A DNA stretch of 35,015 nucleotides from Microcoleus asticus IPMA8 (GTDB taxonomy: Bacteria; Cyanobacteriota; Cyanobacteriia; Cyanobacteriales; Microcoleaceae), in NCBI RefSeq assembly GCF_013179805.1, contig NZ_SRRZ01000077.1, positions 1-35,015 on the forward strand. Reading direction: 5' to 3'. This document shows, piece by piece, positions 7,896-16,072 of the stretch (its first letter is position 1; each line of letters starts with the position of its first letter). Position numbers and translations under genes: made by a program. The notes under the pieces are model-generated. The model saw nothing but the letters and a program-made list of their open reading frames with translations, did no database searches and was not told where the DNA came from.

Positions 7896-8498
7896 TTACC
7901 TGAGTGGGTGAGTTAGAAGGATTTTTCCCTGGGAGTCGCCGGATTCAGCGGAGGTTGGGGAGTCACGCACTCCTGCGATCGCGCTTTTTTCCTTAGCTAG
8001 TTGCTCGGTTAACCACTCTATGTCTGACGCCAGCACTGACTTGCAGCGATCGCGAGAGGCGAATTGATAGTCGTCGGTTAGTGGATATTCGCTCTTGAGG
8101 CTTTCGATGTAGTCTTGCCGGGTGTAACAGGCTCGCAAGCGGTGTTCCAACAATTTCATCCGTTCTTCCGGTTCTAAGTCGCCAAAAAAGAAAAACTTGA
8201 TTTGGAACCGGGAACCGCTGTTAACCCAGCTTTCTTGAGGGTGTTCGAGCATTTTTTCCCTCCAGAGTTCGCGCCCTTTGGCGGTAATTCCGTAGATTTT
8301 GCGCGGACAGCCCGCATCTCCGGCTTCTTCGGCAATTACCGAAATCTCCCCTCGCTCTTCCAAGCGCTTCAGCAAGGGGTAAATCGCTCCGTAGTTGACG
8401 CTGATGCAACTGCTCATAAACAGCTCCAGTTGTTGCTTTAGCCGATAGCCGTGCAGGGGTTGCCACTGTAGCAGCCCAAGGGCTGATAATTCAAGCAT
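7896..8498 (-). CDS. PadR-family transcriptional regulator
   Basis: The protein has 200 residues. The N-terminal winged helix-turn-helix (about 1-85) runs LELSALGLLQWQPLHGYRLKQQL, then SVNYGAIYPLLKRLEERGEI, the recognition helix typical of PadR, then the wing with the RKIYGITAKGRELW pattern. A C-terminal helical, Vir-like dimerisation region follows (about 100-170), then a poorly conserved tail. PadR proteins commonly repress neighbouring efflux or stress genes until a ligand binds. Its position just upstream of, and on the same strand as, the fusion protein and RND pump genes suggests it controls that pump. The ATG at 8498 has no Shine-Dalgarno but sits 2 bp from a palindrome and a TATAAT box, so it may regulate itself and have a very short leader. 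Confidence 0.9.
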   Translation of the reverse strand: MLELSALGLLQWQPLHGYRLKQQLELFMSSCISVNYGAIYPLLKRLEERGEISVIAEEAGDAGCPRKIYGITAKGRELWREKMLEHPQESWVNSGSRFQIKFFFFGDLEPEERMKLLEHRLRACYTRQDYIESLKSEYPLTDDYQFASRDRCKSVLASDIEWLTEQLAKEKSAIAGVRDSPTSAESGDSQGKILLTHPLR

Positions 8499-8500
8499 TT

Positions 8501-8531
8501 ATATCAAATTGATATTATAGTCTGCATTATA
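8501..8531 (-). promoter_or_regulatory. Candidate padR promoter with operator palindrome
   Basis: ATATCAA-A-TTGATAT (8501-8515) is a perfect 7-bp-arm palindrome immediately upstream of the ATG. On the minus strand TATAAT occurs at 8514-8519, overlapping the palindrome, and again at 8526-8531. No convincing -35 box was found. Overlap of a -10 box with a palindrome suits autorepression; this is inference. Confidence 0.5.
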
Positions 8532-9112
8532 TCACTATATTATCGGACTCAAGGGCGATCGCGTAAATAGCTAGTTTCAAAGAAACTCAAGACTAAAATA
8601 CACAGTTAATAATATTTGTCAATACTCTTAAGATATATTTTTTTAGATAGAGATAGGGCGATCGCTTTATATTATAGAACCCATTTGAAATCTAAGAAGT
8701 GCCGATCCACCTCGATTTCGGTCAGAGGAACCGGCAGCTTCTCACTTTTGACACAAGTCAGATGCTGCCTGGTCTTTGATGTCTCCCAAGTGCTTTAATA
8801 GACTCTGCTCAATAAGTCCGATTTCTGCCACATATCTCTTCTGAGTAAGAGTACCAGAACTTTTCTTGGCATGGGTTGGTTGAATTTTAAAACCCTGAGA
8901 AATTTTAGTATTACTTGAGATTTTTTAGAACACCTAACAGTTTTTTCCTAGCTCATAGTTGGAAATTATTTCCCCAGCATAAATTATCCTAAATCCCGAT
9001 GTTTTTACGGGTCAGTCATCCTACTAAAACTTAATTGTTTAAGTACAATTTATACCAGATGAGAGCGACATGACACAGATAGAGTGATTTCTCTTTATCC
9101 TAAAACCCAAAC
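8532..9112. other. About 580-bp stretch without a recognised gene
   Basis: The stretch lies between the padR-like promoter and the stop of the DUF4112 gene. It is AT-rich with two HIP1-like sites. A 60-codon plus-strand reading frame (8616-8798) has no ribosome binding site and no recognisable motif. It could be eroded coding DNA, since 8700-8800 is less AT-rich than its surroundings, but I cannot assign it. Confidence 0.5.
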
Positions 9113-9625
9113 TCAACGCCCTGTAATCACTTGAAATAACCACCCAAAAAGCATCACGCTCAAGAAAATTACACCTCCGACAATTAACATCAAACCCAAC
9201 AGCAACGCCGCTACAAATAGCCAATCGGCTTTTTTCCCAGGTTCGGGGGAACCTAAATGAGCATCCAGCAATTCTATATTTTTGACATTAGCTTTCCAAG
9301 TAACATCCAACAAGTCTCCGGCCACCGGTACCGTGCCGGCAACTGTATCAAATACGATGTTAGCTGCCATTTTTACTAAAGTCTCTTGAGGCACTCCCAT
9401 TTGAGCGGATTTGAAGACAACATAGCCTGCAAAGATTGAACTGATAAAATCGCCGCCGCCCGGTATCAGCCCCAATATCGGATCGAGTCCGATGCGGTAT
9501 TTTGTGCCGGGAATCGGAATTGCATTGTCTAGTAAATGGCTGACCCGGCGGAGTCGGCGCAAGGAGGCTAAATGAGATGGACTGGGAGTATTGGGGGAGG
9601 AATTTTGTAGAGGAGAACGTGACAT
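9113..9625 (-). CDS. DUF4112 small membrane protein
   Basis: The protein has 170 residues. The DUF4112 core (about 20-125) shows LLDNAIPIPGTKYRIGLDPILGLIPGGGDF and FDTVAGTVPVAGDLLDVTWKANVKN, the two Gly/Pro-rich hallmarks of the family. The C-terminus carries a strong hydrophobic region (WLFVAALLLGLMLIVGGVIFL and on to the end), giving one or two membrane helices. The function of the family is unknown. The ATG at 9625 has a weak GAGAG-type site upstream. It lies downstream of dnaK on the same strand but is separated by about 200 bp and a hairpin, so co-transcription is uncertain. Confidence 0.85.
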   Translation of the reverse strand: MSRSPLQNSSPNTPSPSHLASLRRLRRVSHLLDNAIPIPGTKYRIGLDPILGLIPGGGDFISSIFAGYVVFKSAQMGVPQETLVKMAANIVFDTVAGTVPVAGDLLDVTWKANVKNIELLDAHLGSPEPGKKADWLFVAALLLGLMLIVGGVIFLSVMLFGWLFQVITGR

Positions 9626-9757
9626 TTAATTGCTCTCGATAGCGATATTACTGCTAGTTTATGATATTTATTGAAGCATATTCAAGTTTTTTCACTATGC
9701 CTCAAGCAGATTTTTACTGATTTTGGGCGATCGGCTTTGGTTTGTTTTTGAATGCAC

Positions 9758-9790
9758 AGAAACCCGGTTTCTGTTCAAAACCGGGTTTCT
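9758..9790. repeat. Perfect 13-bp inverted repeat downstream of dnaK
   Basis: AGAAACCCGGTTT (9758-9770) and its exact complement (9778-9790) enclose a 7-nt loop, 33 bp after the dnaK stop. It could end dnaK transcription, but the following sequence on the minus strand is not a T-run. The motif is also typical of the palindromes dispersed in filamentous cyanobacterial genomes. Confidence 0.7.
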
Positions 9791-9822
9791 TGCTTCTAGC
9801 TGCGGGCTTTTAATTTAGCCTT

Positions 9823-11739
9823 TTATTTGTTGCCTTCAGTGAAGTCGGCGTCAATCACGTCGTCGCCGCCGCCAGTGGGGCCGCCGTCTCCATAGCCACC
9901 AGGGCCGCCAGGGCCGCCAGGGCCGTCAGTCGGGCCGCCTGCTTGCTGGTACAGGTTGCTGCTGACAGCGTAGAACGCTTGCTGCAACTCTGTTGTCAAG
10001 GTTTTGATGCGATCGTCATCTTCACTCTCGATCGCATCGCGCAAGTCTTTGATCAACCCTTCAACCTTAGTCTTGTCAGCAGCGGGAACTTTATCACCCA
10101 ATTCTGCCAACTGCTTCTCAATTTGATAGGCTAAAGAATCGCCTTGGTTTTTGCGATCGATCTTTTCGCGACGTTCCTTGTCAGCAGAAGCATTCGATTC
10201 GGCTTCCTTCACCATGCGATCGACTTCATTGCTGGGCAAAGTAGAAGCACCAGTAATGCTAATCGATTGCTCCTTGCCAGTACCTTTATCCTTAGCAGCT
10301 ACATTCAAAATACCGTTAGCATCGATATCGAAAGTAACTTCAATTTGAGGTACGCCACGGGGGGCAGGTGGAACTCCATCTAAGCGGAAGGTTCCCAAAT
10401 CCTTGTTATCATTGGCCATTTCTCGTTCGCCTTGCAAAACGTGAATTTCCACGTTTGTTTGGCCGTCTACAGCAGTCGAGAAAGTTTCCGACTTCTTGGT
10501 AGGAATTGTGGTGTTGCGGGGAATGATTTTGGTCATCACGCCGCCCAAGGTTTCGACGCCGAGAGACAGCGGGGTAACGTCGAGCAACAAGATGTCTTTG
10601 ACTTCGCCGGAGAGCACGCCGGCTTGAATTGCTGCACCGACTGCGACCACTTCATCCGGGTTTACCGTTTGGTTGGGGTCTTTGCCGAGGATTTTTTTGA
10701 CCAGTTCTTGCACCGCCGGAATACGTGTAGAACCGCCCACTAAGACGACTTCATTAATTGCAGATTTGTCTAATTTGGCGTCCCGGATCGCATTTTCTAC
10801 GGGGATGCGAGAGCGATCGATCAAATCTGAACAGAGTTCTTCAAATTTGCCCCGCGTCAAAGTCGTGTCCAAGTGTTTTGGCCCGTCTTGAGTCGCGGTA
10901 ATAAACGGCAGGTTGATTTCTGCTTGAGTAACGCTCGAAAGTTCAATCTTGGCTTTTTCTGCTGCTTCCGTCAGGCGTTGCAGTGCTTGTTTGTCTTTGC
11001 GGAGGTCAATTCCTTCGGCTCTTTGGAATTCATTAGCGATGAAATCGACGATTTTTTTGTCGAAGTCGTCACCGCCGAGGTGAGTGTCTCCAGAAGTTGC
11101 TAGCACTTCAAATACGCCGTCGCCCACTTCTAGAATAGATACGTCGAAAGTACCGCCACCTAAGTCAAATACGAGGATGGTTTCGTTGCTCTTTTTATCT
11201 AATCCGTAAGCTAAAGCGGCCGCTGTAGGTTCGTTAATAATCCGCAGCACTTCAATCCCGGCAATTTTACCAGCGTCTTTCGTAGCTTGGCGCTGGGAGT
11301 CGTTGAAGTAAGCAGGAACAGTAATTACCGCTTGGGTAACTGTTTCGCCGAGGTATTTACTGGCGTCTTCTACCAGTTTGCGGAGAACTTGTGCAGAAAT
11401 TTCTTCTGGGGCAAATTGCTTGCCGCGGGCGGGACAGTCTAGTTTAAGGCTGTTGCCGACTTTGAGGACTTTGTATGAAACTTCAGTGGTTTCGTGGGTT
11501 ACTTCATCAACTCGACGCCCGATAAACCGTTTTACTGAGTAAAAGGTGTTTTCGGCATTCATCACGGCTTGACGCTTGGCGATTTGTCCGACAAGTTGAT
11601 CGCCATTTTTAGCATATGCTACTACGGAAGGTGTGGTGCGACCCCCTTCGGCGTTGGCTATGACGGTGGGTTTGCCGCCTTCCATAACTGCGACGCAGGA
11701 GTTTGTCGTACCTAAGTCAATTCCAACTACTTTTCCCAT
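9823..11739 (-). CDS. dnaK: Molecular chaperone DnaK (Hsp70)
   Basis: The protein has 638 residues. This ATP-driven chaperone binds exposed hydrophobic peptides in the cytosol with DnaJ and GrpE. The nucleotide-binding domain begins MGKVVGIDLGTTNSCVAVMEGG and carries VITVPAYFNDSQRQATKDAG, IINEPTAAALAYG, ILVFDLGGGTFDVSILE and VVLVGGSTRIPAVQ. The interdomain linker is DILLLDVTPLSLGVE, followed by the substrate domain and a lid. The C-terminus is Gly/Pro-rich and ends DDVIDADFTEGNK, like the main cyanobacterial DnaK2. Cyanobacteria usually have several dnaK copies; the DnaK2 identity is inferred from length and tail. No grpE or dnaJ is adjacent. The leader upstream is long, and no CIRCE element was seen. 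Confidence 0.97.
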   Translation of the reverse strand: MGKVVGIDLGTTNSCVAVMEGGKPTVIANAEGGRTTPSVVAYAKNGDQLVGQIAKRQAVMNAENTFYSVKRFIGRRVDEVTHETTEVSYKVLKVGNSLKLDCPARGKQFAPEEISAQVLRKLVEDASKYLGETVTQAVITVPAYFNDSQRQATKDAGKIAGIEVLRIINEPTAAALAYGLDKKSNETILVFDLGGGTFDVSILEVGDGVFEVLATSGDTHLGGDDFDKKIVDFIANEFQRAEGIDLRKDKQALQRLTEAAEKAKIELSSVTQAEINLPFITATQDGPKHLDTTLTRGKFEELCSDLIDRSRIPVENAIRDAKLDKSAINEVVLVGGSTRIPAVQELVKKILGKDPNQTVNPDEVVAVGAAIQAGVLSGEVKDILLLDVTPLSLGVETLGGVMTKIIPRNTTIPTKKSETFSTAVDGQTNVEIHVLQGEREMANDNKDLGTFRLDGVPPAPRGVPQIEVTFDIDANGILNVAAKDKGTGKEQSISITGASTLPSNEVDRMVKEAESNASADKERREKIDRKNQGDSLAYQIEKQLAELGDKVPAADKTKVEGLIKDLRDAIESEDDDRIKTLTTELQQAFYAVSSNLYQQAGGPTDGPGGPGGPGGYGDGGPTGGGDDVIDADFTEGNK

Positions 11740-12247
11740 AGGGGTGTTCCGGCTCCAATTTCTACAAAATTTTGGTGTTCTATCTGTGCGATAGTCTGGT
11801 TATTCAGGACTGCGATTTTACCTCGCGGTTTACGGGTACTGAGTCCTGCTTTAATACAGTCTTCGATAGGGTGCTTATCTCTATACTGCGGGCGGTAGAC
11901 CTTGCGATGAAGGGGTATTTACCGAACCTGTTGAGGGACGGTTGCATCCGTGAGGCTTGCACCGCTACAGCTTTCGACTGCTTTTGTTTACTCTTCCTAA
12001 TGTACGGGGTGCGAGCGATTCGGGTATTGTGGCAAACCGTATACGTTGTGTTGTATTTGCCGTCTTATGTGTATAAATTTTGTTGGGCTGGTTCGGGCGA
12101 TCGCTCGATCGGCAGCAAAATAAAAGTAAAATTTATCAGTTAGAGTCATGAGTTAGAGAGCTACCAATTTGCTGCGTGTTTAATTTTACTCATCAGAATA
12201 AAGAGTGAAAAAGGAGTATCAAGAGACTCCAATAAACCGCACTTTTT
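11740..12247. other. 508-bp dnaK upstream region, no recognised gene
   Basis: The stretch presumably contains the dnaK promoter and leader. I found no TTAGCACTC-N9-GAGTGCTAA (CIRCE) motif. A plus-strand reading frame of 123 codons (11772-12143) is Cys/Tyr-rich with no protein character, so it is not called. AT-rich DNA near 12065-12140 on the minus strand may hold promoter boxes, but none stands out. Confidence 0.5.
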
Positions 12248-12593
12248 CTAAAATTCTTGAGCTGGTTCGTCTATAACATCGATTCTGAGGGCATAAATTT
12301 CCATATTTTGGGATAAATTCAGTGCATTCTCGAACGCATGACGTAGTAACCGCTTTCCCAAGCCTCTACCTTGCATCGATCGACTACCTGTTTCCCAACG
12401 AACATAGGAGGGGATAGCTGGGGAGATTGTCTGGCAACAAGTTAGCTGCTAGCTGGGTGCGATCGAGTAAATTAGCGCTGCAAGCATAATAGCCTGCTAT
12501 TGTCTAGTTATTTTCACCTGCTAAAGCTACAAAAGTTCTAGCAGTACCGAGCCGATCCTTCTGCTTTGCATATCGTTTGAGAGAGGTATCTAA
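12248..12593 (-). pseudogene. GNAT-family acetyltransferase toxin remnant (TacT type)
   Basis: Reading the minus strand from 12593 gives LDTSLKRYAKQKDRLGTART, then FVALAGENN, an in-frame TAG at 12504-12506, then TIAGYYACSANLLDRTQLA and LPSYP. Around 12405-12415 the frame shifts, and the continuation reads QGRGLGKRLLRHAFENALNL and IYALRIDVIDEPAQEF before a TAG at 12248. The RYAKQ opening, the ARTFVAL strand, the IAGYY strand and the QGRGLGK acetyl-CoA-binding motif A match GNAT toxins that acetylate aminoacyl-tRNA. The family normally continues about 15 residues (FYxxxGF) beyond this stop. A nonsense codon, a frameshift and both ends eroded make it non-functional. Traces of the N-terminus may lie at 12594-12660. 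It follows a DUF1778 remnant in the expected order. Confidence 0.8.
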
Positions 12594-12697
12594 TTATGTA
12601 TTTCTCAAATTTAATGGGTCTTTTCTAAGACTGCTGGTACTTCGGTTTATATCTTCTAGACGGTTAATAGCTTAATTCACTCGCTTTACTGTTCTGT

Positions 12698-12862
12698 TTA
12701 ATAATCTGCCAATAATGCGAGGAATCCTTCAGACGGTGCTGGCGGGTGTTCGATGACTGACAGTAAAAAGGCTCGATCGCGATCGGACAGTGCAGCAGGC
12801 GTATTATTATAAGCTGCGGGGCCGTTGATTGTAGCATCTGCTTCGGCAATGAATTCGTCTCG
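12698..12862 (-). pseudogene. DUF1778 antitoxin remnant (TacA type), C-terminal part
   Basis: One minus-strand frame, stopping at 12698-12700, encodes ALSDRDRAFLLSVIEHPPAP followed by SEGFLALLADY, preceded by FIAEADATINGPAAYNN. The pattern LS.RD...FL..IE.PP.P...L...L..Y is the toxin-binding C-terminus of DUF1778 ribbon-helix-helix antitoxins. The N-terminal DNA-binding half is not recognisable and the frame closes at 12902-12904 without a plausible start. It lies about 105 bp upstream of the GNAT toxin remnant, in the usual antitoxin-toxin order. Identification rests on pattern recognition of about 50 residues. Confidence 0.72.
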
Positions 12863-12970
12863 GAAAAATAGGTAAGCCCACCAAGAAACTCGGGTTCCGG
12901 TTTAGACGAGCGATCGCATTTTGCTATTCATCGCGCTACTCAAATTGCTTTGCTGCTATTTTTATAACTA

Positions 12971-12998
12971 AAAAAGCGACAGGTCAAAACCTGCCGCT
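12971..12998 (-). terminator. Intrinsic terminator after treY
   Basis: On the minus strand AGCGGCAGGT, loop TTTG, ACCTGTCGCT is followed by TTTTT. The 10-bp stem includes one G-U pair. It begins 38 bp after the treY stop and is the clearest intrinsic terminator in the window. Confidence 0.8.
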
Positions 12999-13035
12999 AG
13001 CTGTATAAAGTCCGCCCTGGCAGACTATTTAAGTG

Positions 13036-15831
13036 CTATTTTTTACCGATCAGCAGAGCCGCGGGAAAGTAACTCAGAGCTTCACTAATTGCCAACGTAC
13101 CGTTACTTTCTACCGCCTGATTTGTAATCGCATCTTTCCAAACCGACGGCATTTCCTCGGACAATTTCAAATTAGTATCTTTCCAGACTTCTTTGCCGAG
13201 CGGCATTTCTTCCGGTTTAACAATTCCCGCCAAAAACCGGGGAGCAATGACAATAACGGTAGTATCTTCAAAGCTTCTGGCAAAGGCAACAACATTATCT
13301 TTAAACGTGCCAACTGCTTGCAGCGGCAGATAGTCGCCTGATTGAAAAACTTGCAAGTATTTTTTTCTCGCTTCTAGCACTCTTGCCGTCAAAAACAACT
13401 TAATTCTAGCGTCTTCTCGCGTAGCAATCAAATCTTCAACCAGTTGCAAAATATCCGTCTGAGCTTGCTCTTTAATTTCCCGCAAAACCTCGATTCTGCG
13501 CTCAAAATCAACGGGACGGCGGTTATCGGGATCGACGTGGCTTAAATCCCAGAATTCCGTCCCTTGATAAATGTCGGGAACGCCCGGAGCCGTGATTTTC
13601 AGGAGCGTTTGAGATAAAGAATTAAAAATTCCGTAAAGAGCTACTTTTTTCCAGAAAGGTGTAAATTTGTTTAGAAACTGATTTTGTTCGGAAGGTTCGA
13701 GAACGCTATCGACAAAGGTCATAAAACCAGTTTCGTAGTCGTTATCCGGTCTCAGCCAAGCCGTATAAACTTTGGCTTCACGGACAGCTTTAATGACATA
13801 ATCTTTCAGGCGATCGACATAATCAGTGTTTTCAATTCCCTCAAAGGGAAAACTGCCTAGCAGAGTTTGGTACAGAAAGTATTCGTCATTAGTATCGGGA
13901 ACCATTCGATTCACAAAGTTGACTTTCTTAGAAGAGTTTACCTCTCTCCAAGACCTGACTTGCTGTTCCCATTCATCGGGAATTTCTGACAAAACGTTTA
14001 TTCTGGCTCGCACATCTTCGCCGCGTTTGGTATCGTGGGTAGCTGTAGCATTCATTTTGTGAGGCCAAGCGGCTTGCTGCTGTTGGTTGAACTCGTGAAA
14101 ATCTACTAGCGAAACGCCGAACTGACTGGGGTTTCCTCCGACTTCGTTGAGGGATAAAAGCCGATAGTAGACGTATAAAAGCGTGTCTTCAACGCCTTTT
14201 GCCATTAATGGGCCTGTCAACTGCTGGAGTTTCATAACAAAGTGCCGGCGCTGCTCTTTTTGTTCGGTTGTTAGGGTTTCTTCTTCTTCCAGCAAGAGCA
14301 CTGTTTCGATAAATTTAAGTTCCTTGAGGAGTCGCGGTACTTGTTCTTTGGCGTGGGCGATCGCATATTTTACGTAAGTGCGATCGGACTCTCTCAAACC
14401 GTCTTGATTGATATAAGTTCGGTAGACTGGAAAAATTGTTAAAACAGCCGCCAGTGCTTTTTCCAAACCGGGACGAGTAAAGTCGTTTCCCTGTCTGGAT
14501 TGACCGGAGATATTCTTCAATAGTTGAGCCAGATTGTCTACATCTCCAGCCAAATTTTTCTCAACAATCAGCCCTTTTTTATCTAAAAATAACTGTTCGT
14601 AGGGAACATTCAAGCGAGTAAATCTCTGATATATTTCGCTAAATTGCTGTTCGCGATCGCACCGACAAAAAACGCCGTTTACGTAGTTCAAAAAGTCGTA
14701 GCCGCTCGTTCCCTCAATTGGCCAATATGAAGGCAAATCTTCTTCGTGTTCCAGAATCTTTTCAACAGTGATGTAAGTGTCTCCGGTTCTCTCCCGGAGG
14801 CGTTTCAAATATTCTGTGGGGTCGTACAGTCCGTCGATGTGGTCGATTCTCAATCCGGTAAACTTTCCCTCTTCAACCAGGTCGAAGATCAAAGCGTGGT
14901 TTTTGTGAAAAACTTTAATCTCTTCAACTTTTACCGAAATCAGTTCGTTGACTGTAAAAAACCTTCGGTAGTTAATTTCTTCTGCCCCCACTTTCCAGAA
15001 GGCCAGACGGTAAAACTGCTCGGAAAGCAAATCGTCCAGCAAATTAAAACTTTCGGCATTCCCCTTTTCTCCGTTAAAAACTTTGATATTTTCATCGATA
15101 AATTCCTGCACCATGGGATTTTGATTGTAGAGTTCCCACAGCAGTCCTTTGACAAAAGCTATCTGATCGTATCTGGCTTTACCTTTAGTTTCTGAAGGTG
15201 TATTTTTAATCAAATAAAGAATTCCCAAAAACTTGATAAAATCTGGATGGCGTCTGCCTAATTCCCTGGCTAAATGCCCCAAATTATGACTGATAAATTT
15301 AGCATAAGATTCAATTTTTACTGGCAATTGTAAGCTATAATAATTGATAGTCAGCCCAAGTTCGCTGTATTTGAGTTGAATCTCGCCATTTTCCAGACAC
15401 TCTCCATAAAAATTCCCCAGCAACGGAGCCAGCACTCGACCTCTGAGATGTTCGTAAGCGTGATTCCATTCAATATCGAAGTAATCGAAATAGTCGGAAT
15501 CCGGCCCGTGTTCCAATACGTCTAACAGCAGCAAGTTTTGAGTGTCGTAAGCCATGTGGTTGGGGACAATATCTTGCAGCCATCCCATGTTCCGTTTCTT
15601 GATTTCGTATGTGAGCGCTTCAAAGTTTTCTGACGTTCCCAATTCGGGATTGACCTGATTTGAGTCAACGACATCGTATCCGTGACTGCTGCCTTTTCTG
15701 GCTTTAAATATCGGTGAAGCGTAAATGTCGGTAATTCCTAATTCTTCCAAATAGCTAAGAATTTGTTTGGCGGCTTCAAAGTTAAAACCTGCATGAAACT
15801 GAATCCGATAAGTTGTTGTGGGAATTCTCAT
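13036..15831 (-). CDS. treY: Maltooligosyl trehalose synthase (GH13)
   Basis: The protein has 931 residues. TreY rearranges the reducing-end alpha-1,4 bond of maltooligosaccharides to alpha-1,1, making maltooligosyl trehalose in the cytosol. The start MRIPTTTYRIQFHAGFNF is typical, with ATG at 15831 behind an AGGAG site. The (beta/alpha)8 barrel carries GSSHGYDVVD (about 48-57), DIVPNHMAYD (about 87-96), the nucleophile region GLRIDHIDGLYDP (about 325-337), the acid/base glutamate in TVEKILEHEED (about 353-363) and the third acid in THDTKRGEDVRARI (about 595-608). PGVPDIYQGTEFWDLSHVDPDNRRPVDF near the C-terminus is also typical. treZ lies 240 bp upstream on the same strand, separated by a repeat element; an intrinsic terminator follows. 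Confidence 0.96.
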   Translation of the reverse strand: MRIPTTTYRIQFHAGFNFEAAKQILSYLEELGITDIYASPIFKARKGSSHGYDVVDSNQVNPELGTSENFEALTYEIKKRNMGWLQDIVPNHMAYDTQNLLLLDVLEHGPDSDYFDYFDIEWNHAYEHLRGRVLAPLLGNFYGECLENGEIQLKYSELGLTINYYSLQLPVKIESYAKFISHNLGHLARELGRRHPDFIKFLGILYLIKNTPSETKGKARYDQIAFVKGLLWELYNQNPMVQEFIDENIKVFNGEKGNAESFNLLDDLLSEQFYRLAFWKVGAEEINYRRFFTVNELISVKVEEIKVFHKNHALIFDLVEEGKFTGLRIDHIDGLYDPTEYLKRLRERTGDTYITVEKILEHEEDLPSYWPIEGTSGYDFLNYVNGVFCRCDREQQFSEIYQRFTRLNVPYEQLFLDKKGLIVEKNLAGDVDNLAQLLKNISGQSRQGNDFTRPGLEKALAAVLTIFPVYRTYINQDGLRESDRTYVKYAIAHAKEQVPRLLKELKFIETVLLLEEEETLTTEQKEQRRHFVMKLQQLTGPLMAKGVEDTLLYVYYRLLSLNEVGGNPSQFGVSLVDFHEFNQQQQAAWPHKMNATATHDTKRGEDVRARINVLSEIPDEWEQQVRSWREVNSSKKVNFVNRMVPDTNDEYFLYQTLLGSFPFEGIENTDYVDRLKDYVIKAVREAKVYTAWLRPDNDYETGFMTFVDSVLEPSEQNQFLNKFTPFWKKVALYGIFNSLSQTLLKITAPGVPDIYQGTEFWDLSHVDPDNRRPVDFERRIEVLREIKEQAQTDILQLVEDLIATREDARIKLFLTARVLEARKKYLQVFQSGDYLPLQAVGTFKDNVVAFARSFEDTTVIVIAPRFLAGIVKPEEMPLGKEVWKDTNLKLSEEMPSVWKDAITNQAVESNGTLAISEALSYFPAALLIGKK

Positions 15832-15888
15832 CTTAATTTTACTCCTAATTAGTTAGTTGGTGGGATTTGTTGTGTTAAATTAGAAAGA

Positions 15889-16072
15889 GTAGGTTGGGTG
15901 GAGAACGAACTCTCCGTTTCACTCCGCCCAACGTCATTAACTGGAGATTTTAGTGAGATTTGATATTTGAAATTTGAGATTTTTGCTCCCATCTAAAATC
16001 TCAAATCCCCAATCTAAAATCAGTTGTTGGGTTGAGCGGAGCGAACCCTACACTTCGCTCCGCCCAACCTAC
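15889..16072. mobile_element. MITE-like element with 15-bp terminal inverted repeats between treZ and treY
   Basis: The left end GTAGGTTGGGTGGAG (15889-15903) is complementary to the right end (16058-16072) at 14 of 15 positions. Each end also folds into its own hairpin, at 15889-15934 and about 16026-16072; the latter has perfect 10-bp arms at 16036-16045 and 16054-16063. A 12-bp perfect inverted repeat (15972-15983 with 15995-16006) lies inside. No protein is encoded and no clear target duplication is seen. The right end touches the treZ stop codon. It may instead be two separate dispersed palindromes. Confidence 0.55.

Noticed and set aside
8616..8798. 60-codon plus-strand reading frame, possible transposase remnant
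   Set aside because: No motif I could name, no ribosome binding site and no terminal repeats; kept only as an unassigned stretch.
11740..11900. CIRCE element expected upstream of a heat-shock chaperone gene
   Set aside because: No TTAGCACTC/GAGTGCTAA inverted repeat seen on either strand in the region.
11772..12143. 123-codon plus-strand reading frame upstream of dnaK
   Set aside because: Cys/Tyr/Phe-rich random-looking product, no ribosome binding site, opposite to dnaK in its leader region; no family resemblance.
12664..12849. 61-codon minus-strand frame between dnaK and treY
   Set aside because: Another frame of the same strand gives a recognisable DUF1778 tail, so this frame is a shadow of the antitoxin remnant.
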